DNA of 11,020 bases from contig JAGTVD010000010.1 of the NCBI GenBank assembly GCA_018224505.1, positions 1-11,020 on the forward strand. Reading direction: 5' to 3'. The notes below the pieces were generated by a model. It saw nothing but the letters and a program-made list of their open reading frames with translations, was not told where the DNA came from and did not search any database. A program made the translations under genes and the position numbers. Positions within the stretch are counted from its first letter, which is position 1, and the number at the start of each line of letters is the position of its first letter. Below, one piece after another: positions 6,456 to 11,020 of this stretch. This stretch comes from Desulfatitalea sp. (GTDB lineage: Bacteria > Desulfobacterota > Desulfobacteria > Desulfobacterales > Desulfosarcinaceae).

Positions 6456-7310
6456 TTATCGGGAAGGGTCGGCTGCGGTCGGTTGCGGTGGATCCATTGT
6501 CGACGCCAGTTGTGCCATCAGCATCCGGGCGTTGCGGGGGGCCTGGGCGCGAACGTGGTTGTTGAAAAAAATGATGCCGTTCCGTGCCCGGGCCGCCATG
6601 CGGGGAATGGTGTCGCGGCTCCAGGATGCCAGTTCGGCGTCGCTGTAAAGGTAGTCGAACTGTTTTTGCATGTTGCCCGAACGCCATCCCCGGGCATTGC
6701 GTCCGTGAAAGCGGATGTAGAAAAGTTCCGGATGGGTGACCACCGGCAGCGTGGGAAAGAGGTGCGGCAGCGCCGGAACGTCCACCGTGACCAGCGTCAC
6801 TCGCCGTTTTTCCAATTCGGTGAACACCGGGTCCACGGCCCAGGAGCGGTGGCGGAATTCCACCGCCACGGGCAGGCCCGCCAACGCGTCCAGCAAACGG
6901 GCCAGGTAGCGGCGGTTGGTATCGGCCCGGTCAAAGGCCGGGGGCAGTTGCACCAGCACCGCCAGCAGGCGGCCGGCTTGCATCAGCGGGGCGATGCCTT
7001 CCCGGAACTGGACCGCCTGGCTGGGCCAACCTTGGGGATCGATTTCGTGGGTCATGGTGCGGGTCAGCTTGGCGGCAAATCCGAAACCGGGGGGCACTTT
7101 GGGCAGCATGCGCTCCATGGCCGCCGCCTTGGGCATCTGGTACCAGGTGTAGTTCAATTCGGTCGCCGTAAACCGTCGGGCGTACAGCGACAGCATCTCC
7201 CGCGCCGATGTGCCCGGCGGGTAGAAACCGTTGGCGCACCATTCCGGATAGGAGTAGCCGCTAGTGCCCACCCGCAGGTGGTCGACGGTGGAAGGTGCGG
7301 CATCGGCCAT
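6456..7310 (-). CDS. DUF72 (YecE-like) family protein
   Basis: The 284-residue soluble protein belongs to the DUF72 family, a TIM-barrel-like fold of unknown activity. Characteristic stretches are VGTSGYSYPEWCANGFYPP (14-32), Y/F-rich FTATELNYTWYQMP (47-60), FAAKLTRTMTHE (78-89), and VQLPPAFDR (120-128). AVEFRHRSW (149-157), FYIRFHGRN (197-205) and IIFFNNH (246-252) follow. ATG 7310 is preferred: GAGGA lies 6 nt upstream and the family similarity begins soon after. An in-frame ATG at 7415 would add 35 residues lacking similarity; it coincides roughly with the predicted transcription start, so a leaderless longer form cannot be excluded. It is first gene after a strong promoter and is followed after 10 bp by the Y-family gene, which ties it by context to DNA repair (inference). 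No defect is seen. Confidence 0.9.
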   Translation of the reverse strand: MADAAPSTVDHLRVGTSGYSYPEWCANGFYPPGTSAREMLSLYARRFTATELNYTWYQMPKAAAMERMLPKVPPGFGFAAKLTRTMTHEIDPQGWPSQAVQFREGIAPLMQAGRLLAVLVQLPPAFDRADTNRRYLARLLDALAGLPVAVEFRHRSWAVDPVFTELEKRRVTLVTVDVPALPHLFPTLPVVTHPELFYIRFHGRNARGWRSGNMQKQFDYLYSDAELASWSRDTIPRMAARARNGIIFFNNHVRAQAPRNARMLMAQLASTMDPPQPTAADPSR

Positions 7311-7316
7311 CGGTCG

Positions 7317-7321
7317 TCCTC
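7317..7321 (-). promoter_or_regulatory. Ribosome binding site of the DUF72 gene
   Basis: GAGGA on the minus strand lies 6 nt before ATG 7310. It decides this start over the upstream in-frame ATG at 7415, which has no Shine-Dalgarno sequence. Confidence 0.75.
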
Positions 7322-7421
7322 GCGCATGTATAGTATCCAGCCATTCCCGATGAACGGCGGTTGGTTCGGGCAGGGCGGTCTGTCCATCCCCGGCACCGGC
7401 ACTCCGGTCACGCATAAATCC

Positions 7422-7449
7422 ATCATAGCCGGCAAAATGTAAATGTCAA
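7422..7449 (-). promoter_or_regulatory. Near-consensus sigma70 promoter for DUF72 and Y-family genes
   Basis: Read on the minus strand, a perfect -35 TTGACA (7444-7449) is followed after 16 bp by TATGAT (7422-7427), 5 of 6 to the consensus -10. Predicted transcription start is near 7415, giving a leader of about 105 nt before the Shine-Dalgarno site of the DUF72 gene. Repeats overlapping the -35 suggest that this strong promoter is repressed under some condition. Confidence 0.75.
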
Positions 7450-7465
7450 TGTAAATATAATGTAA
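7436..7465. repeat. Three direct AATGTAA repeats overlapping the promoter
   Basis: AATGTAA occurs at 7436-7442, 7448-7454 and 7459-7465, start-to-start distances 12 and 11 bp, about one helical turn. The first lies in the promoter spacer, the second overlaps the -35 and the third is just upstream. This is the arrangement of an operator with repeated half-sites on one DNA face. The binding protein is unknown. Confidence 0.6.
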
Positions 7466-7488
7466 GCCTCGATGACGCAAAAACGAAA

Positions 7489-7505
7489 CCGTTCACCGGG
7501 AACGG
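7489..7505 (-). terminator. Probable intrinsic terminator of the histidine kinase gene
   Basis: CCGTTC (7489-7494) and GAACGG (7500-7505) form a perfect 6-bp stem with a 5-nt loop. On the minus strand it is followed by TTTCGTTTTT. It lies about 70 bp beyond the kinase stop and before the promoter of the DUF72 gene, insulating the two transcription units. Confidence 0.6.
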
Positions 7506-7552
7506 CTGTATTTGGCATTGGTCATTTAACATTCCTGAAAAGTGGTGGCGAC

Positions 7553-7568
7553 GGGATCAAAGGATCCC
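7553..7568. other. Perfect hairpin just after the histidine kinase stop
   Basis: GGGATC and GATCCC (7553-7558, 7563-7568) form a 6-bp stem with loop AAAG, starting 8 bp beyond the kinase stop codon. No T-tract follows on either strand, so it may be an mRNA 3'-end stabiliser or chance. Confidence 0.4.
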
Positions 7569-7575
7569 TATGGGG

Positions 7576-9459
7576 TTATCCGGCCGGGGGCAGCAACCGC
7601 TGGATGGTGGTGAGCATTGCATTGAAATCGTAAGGTTTTTGCAAAAATCCGACACAACCTTGCAGCAGCAGTGCCCGGGCCTGTTCGTCCATGCCGTAGC
7701 CGCTGGAAAGCAGCACTTTGACGTCGGGATGCACCTCTCGCATGCGTTGCAGGAGGGTTTTGGCGCTCATGCCGGGCATGACCATATCCAGCACCACCAG
7801 GTCGATGGTCCGGTGGTGGTGCTGATAGAGCGCCAACGCGGCGCGTCCGCTGGAAGCCTTGAGCACCGTGAAGCCACTATAGGTCAGCAGTTGGGCGCTG
7901 GTTTCCAGGATGCTGGTTTCATCGTCCACCAACAACAGGGTGCCCGTGAATGTGTGCGGGTCGGACGAGGCGGGGCGGGTGGCTTGCACTTCAGGATGCG
8001 CGATGGCCGGCAGGTAAAACCGGACGCAGGTGCCGTGTCCGGGCGCGGAGTTGACTTCGATGTGGCCGCCATGGCTTTTGATGATGCCGAATGCCGTGGA
8101 CAATCCAAGTCCGGTGCCGCGTCCCAGGCCCTTGGTGGTAAAAAAGGGTTCAAAAATGCGTTCGAGGGTCGCTCGGGACATTCCCGGGCCGCTGTCGGCC
8201 ACTTCGAGTCGCACGCAGGGGCCTTTTGCCGATAATGGAGTGGGGGCCACGGCTTGCAAGTCGGGCAGACAGGTGGTTGCAATGCGTACATCCCCCCCGT
8301 CGGGCATCGCTTCGGCGGCGTTGAGCAGCAGATTGATGAGCACTTGCTCGATCTGTTGGCGGTCCGCCTCGATGGGCGGCAGGTCTGCGGCCAGCTGAAG
8401 CCGGATGCACACCTGCTTTTGGGTGGCGGCCAGGGTGGCCGACACGTCACTGACGACCTGGTTAAGATCCACCCGCTTGATGTGATGGTGGCCGCCACGG
8501 GTGTATTGCAGCAGCTGGCCGGTCAGGCGGGCGCCATTTTGCACCAGCTGCATGATTTTTTCCAGGCGGGTGCGCAAGGGGTGTGAAGCGTCCAACTGGA
8601 TGAGCGCCAGCGAGGCGTTGCCTTGGATGCCCATGAGCAGATTGTTGAAATTGTGCGCAATGCCGCCGGCAAGGGTGCCCAGAGCCTCCAGCTTCTGGGA
8701 GTGCCGTGCCTTTTCCGACTGTTGCATCTCTGTCGTGATATCGCGCAGGAAGTTCAATACCGCCGGTTTGCCTTCCCACTCAATGAGCACGGCGTTGAGA
8801 TTGACATGTTTGACACTTTGGTCCTTGCAAATGATCCGGAAGGACGCGTGGTCGTTGAGGACTGCGCCCGCCAGGCGCTGCAGATGGCGTGCAACGATCC
8901 GCTCGCGGTCGTCCGGGTGGATGAATTGGTCGAAGGTCAAATCGGCCAGCTGATCGTCGGGGCTATAGCCGACGATGGCGATAGCGCTGGCGTTCATGAA
9001 CACCACACGTTTGTCCTGGATGACAAAGATCGCGTCCCGGGCGTTTTCCACCAGGAGACGGTACCGCTCCTTGGAGTGTCGCAATGCCTTCTCGGTCGCT
9101 TTGCGATCGCTGATATCCACCAGCACCCCTTGGATGCCCACCACCTTGCCAGCGGTCACGATGGTGCGGGCGGATGTGCGCACCCAACGCGGTGTGCCGC
9201 TTTTGGTCAGCATCCGGTATTCGCTGGGTTCGTTGGCACCGGTCAGGATTTTTTGAAAATGATCGATCCGGCCCGGCAGATCGTCGGGATGGACAAAATC
9301 CGCAAAGCTGCGGCCCACCACTTCCGATGGCAGATAGCCACCGATGCGCTGGATGTTGGGGCTGATATAGGTGATGGCGGCATTGATATCCGTTGTGTAG
9401 ACGACATCGTTGAGGTTCTCGACAATCGCTTGATAACGTTTTTCATCGGATTGGCCCAA
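7576..9459 (-). CDS. Hybrid sensor histidine kinase, PAS-PAS-HisKA-HATPase-REC
   Basis: The 627-residue protein (from TTG 9459) has no signal peptide or membrane segment, so it is a likely cytoplasmic sensor. Domains: PAS1 (about 8-119, ending in VLVDISDRK), PAS2 (about 130-244, ending in FLRDITTEM), HisKA with phospho-acceptor His269 in AGGIAHNFNNLLMGIQGNA, and HATPase. The HATPase shows N-box Asn380 in LLLNAAEAMPDGG, DSGPGM (422-427) and GTGLGL (448-453). A C-terminal receiver has acidic pair Asp512-Asp513, phospho-acceptor Asp558 in VVLDMVMPG and Lys608 in LQKPY. Downstream phosphotransfer partners are not adjacent, so it is an orphan. The frame is open to a TTG at 9552, but that has no Shine-Dalgarno; TTG 9459 has a perfect GGAGG 8 nt upstream and begins right before PAS1. 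Signal and output are unknown. Confidence 0.92.
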   Translation of the reverse strand: MGQSDEKRYQAIVENLNDVVYTTDINAAITYISPNIQRIGGYLPSEVVGRSFADFVHPDDLPGRIDHFQKILTGANEPSEYRMLTKSGTPRWVRTSARTIVTAGKVVGIQGVLVDISDRKATEKALRHSKERYRLLVENARDAIFVIQDKRVVFMNASAIAIVGYSPDDQLADLTFDQFIHPDDRERIVARHLQRLAGAVLNDHASFRIICKDQSVKHVNLNAVLIEWEGKPAVLNFLRDITTEMQQSEKARHSQKLEALGTLAGGIAHNFNNLLMGIQGNASLALIQLDASHPLRTRLEKIMQLVQNGARLTGQLLQYTRGGHHHIKRVDLNQVVSDVSATLAATQKQVCIRLQLAADLPPIEADRQQIEQVLINLLLNAAEAMPDGGDVRIATTCLPDLQAVAPTPLSAKGPCVRLEVADSGPGMSRATLERIFEPFFTTKGLGRGTGLGLSTAFGIIKSHGGHIEVNSAPGHGTCVRFYLPAIAHPEVQATRPASSDPHTFTGTLLLVDDETSILETSAQLLTYSGFTVLKASSGRAALALYQHHHRTIDLVVLDMVMPGMSAKTLLQRMREVHPDVKVLLSSGYGMDEQARALLLQGCVGFLQKPYDFNAMLTTIQRLLPPAG

Positions 9460-9467
9460 ATCGTATG

Positions 9468-9472
9468 CCTCC
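9468..9472 (-). promoter_or_regulatory. Ribosome binding site that decides the histidine kinase start
   Basis: GGAGG on the minus strand lies exactly 8 nt before TTG 9459. The upstream alternatives, TTG 9552 and GTG 9528, have nothing similar, and their added residues are Ala/Ser/Pro-rich without domain similarity. Confidence 0.7.
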
Positions 9473-9548
9473 GGAATGGATGTCGCGTTTGCGGCTGCGG
9501 GGCTGGACGGACCGCCTTCGCGGTGCACGGCCGCGGATGGTTTCGTGG

Positions 9549-9556
9549 CCAATTGG
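9549..9556. repeat. CCAATTGG palindrome, copy 1
   Basis: An 8-bp perfect palindrome identical to that at 9641-9648, 92 bp away. It would lie in the untranslated leader of the kinase mRNA if TTG 9459 is the start. I found no third exact copy in the window. Confidence 0.45.
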
Positions 9557-9599
9557 GTTGAAAAGTCGTTTGTGACCGGGTAGAGGGGGACGGAAAAAC

Positions 9600-9628
9600 A
9601 AAATATGACCCTGCCAGCGCAACAACAA
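9600..9628 (-). promoter_or_regulatory. Possible promoter of the histidine kinase gene
   Basis: On the minus strand TTGTTG (9623-9628) and TATTTT (9600-9605) are separated by 17 bp, matching sigma70 at 3 and 4 of 6 positions. It would give a leader of about 135 nt before TTG 9459. The two CCAATTGG palindromes lie on either side of it. Confidence 0.35.
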
Positions 9629-9640
9629 GATGATCATAAA

Positions 9641-9648
9641 CCAATTGG
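9641..9648. repeat. CCAATTGG palindrome, copy 2
   Basis: Second identical palindrome. It lies upstream of the putative kinase promoter and about 53 bp before the nth start codon. Paired with copy 1 it could act as an operator pair in the divergent nth/kinase region. Confidence 0.45.
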
Positions 9649-9661
9649 CGCCGGCATTCAA

Positions 9662-9700
9662 GAATCAAGAGGTCGAATCAAGAGATCGATACAGGAGGCC
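9662..9700 (+). repeat. 13-bp tandem repeat, three units, containing the nth Shine-Dalgarno
   Basis: Units at 9662-9674, 9675-9687 and 9688-9700. The first two differ at 1 of 13 positions; the third matches the first at 9 of 13. Each carries a purine SD-like core (AAGAGG, AAGAGA, AGGAGG). The last, AGGAGG at 9693-9698, ends 3 nt before ATG 9702. The 13-bp period is not a multiple of three, arguing that it is untranslated leader. Confidence 0.7.
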
Positions 9701-9701
9701 A

Positions 9702-10370
9702 ATGGGTACAGCGCGGACGAAATTGGACATTGACACCTTCGTGTCGCGGTTGGCGGCGGTTTATCCTCAATGGCAGGCACCCATTATCTCTTTCATTGCC
9801 AACCGGGGGGCCACTGCCTTCGAGGTGCTGGTGTCGACCATTTTGTCGCTGCGCACCAAGGATGAGGTGACTTCCGGTGCTGCTGTGCGGTTGTTTGCCC
9901 ATGCCCGGACGCCCGAGCAGTTATTGGCCCTGGGCGAAGCGCAAGTGGCCCGGTTGATCTACCCGGTGGGATTCTATCCCACAAAAGCAAAGCGGCTGGT
10001 GCAGATCAGTCATATTCTCCTGGACCAGCGCCAGGGCAAGGTGCCGGATACGATCGAGGGTTTGCTGGAATTGCCAGGTGTGGGACGCAAGACGGCCAAC
10101 TTGGTGTTGGTGGCGGGCTTCGGTCAGGACGCCATCTGCGTGGATACCCATGTGCACCGGATCAGCAACCGCATTGGATATGTACGCACCCGCACACCCG
10201 AGCAGACCGAAATGGTCCTGCGCCGCAAGCTGCCGCGCAGGCACTGGGTTCGATACAACGAGTTGCTGGTGGCCTTCGGGCAGGTGCTCTGCCGGCCCCA
10301 ATCGCCGCATTGCAGTCGTTGCCCGGTGGCGCAGATGTGTCCCCGCATCGGCGTCTTGCGTTCGCGCTGA
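9702..10370 (+). CDS. nth: Endonuclease III (DNA glycosylase/AP lyase)
   Basis: Nth removes oxidised pyrimidines and cleaves the abasic site in base excision repair. The 222-residue product has the helix-hairpin-helix LLELPGVGRKTANLVL (121-136) with catalytic Lys130, then VDTHVHRISNRIGY (147-160) with catalytic Asp148. The C-terminal 4Fe-4S ligands Cys197, Cys204, Cys207 and Cys213 are spaced CX6CX2CX5C as in E. coli Nth. The position of the DNA-inserting Gln41 of E. coli Nth carries Arg51 (LSLRTKD), closer to the archaeal/eukaryotic style of this loop. ATG 9702 is preceded by AGGAGG, only 3 nt away; an in-frame ATG at 9630 would add 24 residues encoded partly by a 13-bp tandem repeat and has no Shine-Dalgarno. 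It is divergent from the kinase gene and convergent with the AsmA gene (29-bp gap). All catalytic residues are present. Confidence 0.94.
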   Translation: MGTARTKLDIDTFVSRLAAVYPQWQAPIISFIANRGATAFEVLVSTILSLRTKDEVTSGAAVRLFAHARTPEQLLALGEAQVARLIYPVGFYPTKAKRLVQISHILLDQRQGKVPDTIEGLLELPGVGRKTANLVLVAGFGQDAICVDTHVHRISNRIGYVRTRTPEQTEMVLRRKLPRRHWVRYNELLVAFGQVLCRPQSPHCSRCPVAQMCPRIGVLRSR

Positions 10371-10399
10371 CTGCGTTCCTTATACCGGAAAAGGGGGAA

Positions 10400-11020
10400 C
10401 TACTGCTCCGCCGGTTTTTGTGTGCCCAATGGCAAACCCCTTAGTAGGTCCCGGCCCTTTTGTTCCAGCAGATCCCGGGCCTTATCACCAGCCCCCTCCT
10501 CGATCGCTTCCTTGGTGGGGATCATCTTTTTGAGCGTTTCCCGATCGGGCAGCTCCTGGTTCAGGATTGCCGCCAGGTCCGGTCGGAATTTGGGGTCGTC
10601 GAAGGACCCGCTTATCAGCACCGGCACGATGATGCCGGCGCGCTCGGCGGTATCGCCCTGGCCCTTCAAAGTGCCCACGAATTTGGGCTCCACACGCATG
10701 GCGAGGGTCTCTTGGACCAAATTGGCCGTGCCGCCGGCCACCAGACGCAGCAGGGGTGAGTTGAGCCGGGCGTTATCCATGCTGAAAAGACCGGCGTCGA
10801 TGGAAAAAGGGACCACCAGCTCACTGAAATCGGTCCGCGGTTGTTTCGTCGGCCTCTCCGCCAGTCCGAAGGCCGTCTGGACATTGCGCACCATATCGGC
10901 CAGATCGATGCCGATGATGGCACCGTTGTTGAAGTTGAGTTCGCCTTTGCCCGTGAGGGTTTTGCGGATGGCGTCGGCGGTGTCACCGGTGAAACGCAGA
11001 TTGATCGCCGCGGTCAGCAG
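10400..11020 (-). CDS. AsmA family protein, C-terminal part (partial at right edge)
   Basis: Only the last 206 residues are present; the frame is open to the window edge with no stop, and the N-terminal membrane anchor and most of the protein lie outside. AsmA-type proteins are inner-membrane-anchored, largely periplasmic, repetitive beta-rich proteins linked to lipid transport toward the outer membrane. The AsmA C-terminal domain is seen in GKGELNFNNGAIIGIDLADM (24-43), TDFSELVVPFSIDAG (63-77), and SPLLRLVAGGTANL (88-101). TLKGQG (117-122) and the strand IIVPVLISGSFDDPKFRPDL (about 130-149) follow. It ends in a charged helical tail typical of the family. The in-frame ATG at 10894 is internal, since similarity extends through it upstream. 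Its stop is 29 bp from the nth stop, convergent, with no clear terminator between. Family assignment is good; the exact subfamily is not resolvable here. Confidence 0.87.
   Translation of the reverse strand: MLTAAINLRFTGDTADAIRKTLTGKGELNFNNGAIIGIDLADMVRNVQTAFGLAERPTKQPRTDFSELVVPFSIDAGLFSMDNARLNSPLLRLVAGGTANLVQETLAMRVEPKFVGTLKGQGDTAERAGIIVPVLISGSFDDPKFRPDLAAILNQELPDRETLKKMIPTKEAIEEGAGDKARDLLEQKGRDLLRGLPLGTQKPAEQ

Noticed and set aside
5399..6565. Plus-strand 388-codon open frame opposite the Y-family gene
   Set aside because: Composition is Gly/Gln/His/Arg-rich with no domain; it mirrors a high-GC gene on the other strand that has clear family motifs.
6324..7442. Plus-strand 372-codon open frame opposite DUF72
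   Set aside because: Antisense shadow of a recognised gene; no Shine-Dalgarno or recognisable motif.
8623..9561. Plus-strand 312-codon open frame opposite the histidine kinase
   Set aside because: Shadow frame; no motif, and the opposite strand is fully explained by PAS and HisKA domains.
10371..10399. Terminator between nth and the AsmA gene
   Set aside because: Only a 4-bp TTCC/GGAA pairing with a 7-nt loop is present and no T-tract follows on either strand.
1..11020. tRNA, rRNA, CRISPR array, insertion sequence or prophage
   Set aside because: No cloverleaf-like or rRNA sequence, no regularly spaced long repeats, and no transposase or phage gene was found on either strand.

Overview
This 11 kb window is a high-GC bacterial chromosome segment with eight tightly packed protein-coding regions, two partial genes at its ends, and no RNA genes, CRISPR array or insertion sequence that I can see. 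RF3, an AsmA-type protein and a YebG-type protein point to a Gram-negative host. The gene mix and the style of the Y-family and histidine kinase proteins suggest a Desulfobacterota (former deltaproteobacterial) genome. This taxonomic guess is inference and only moderately secure.

Left part, plus strand (1-2773): the C-terminal part of peptide chain release factor 3 (prfC) overlaps by 4 bp the start of a nicotinate phosphoribosyltransferase gene (NAD salvage). About 110 bp later lies a small AT-richer block with yebG and, 8 bp downstream, a second YebG-like gene that lacks the N-terminal beta region.

Middle part, minus strand (2832-7449), reading right to left: a near-consensus sigma70 promoter overlapped by three AATGTAA repeats drives a DUF72 gene. 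Ten bp after it comes a Y-family DNA polymerase homologue that has lost its catalytic carboxylates but keeps a QLPLF clamp-binding motif. A 106-bp gap then leads to a YbdL-type methionine aminotransferase and an OFA-type MFS transporter, which look like a second operon or operon segment. The MFS gene converges with the yebG pair.

Right part (7489-11020): a minus-strand PAS-PAS hybrid histidine kinase, probably started at a TTG with a perfect GGAGG, with a terminator-like hairpin downstream. A plus-strand endonuclease III gene (nth) diverges from it. The intergenic region between them carries two identical CCAATTGG palindromes and a 13-bp tandem repeat that ends in the nth Shine-Dalgarno sequence. 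The window closes with the C-terminal part of an AsmA-family gene on the minus strand, convergent with nth.

Functionally, DNA-damage-related genes recur (yebG pair, inactive Y-family protein, nth), separated by metabolic and signalling genes. The least ordinary elements are the apparently catalytically dead Y-family protein paired with DUF72, the tandem truncated yebG copy, and the unexplained short repeats in the two regulatory intergenic regions.
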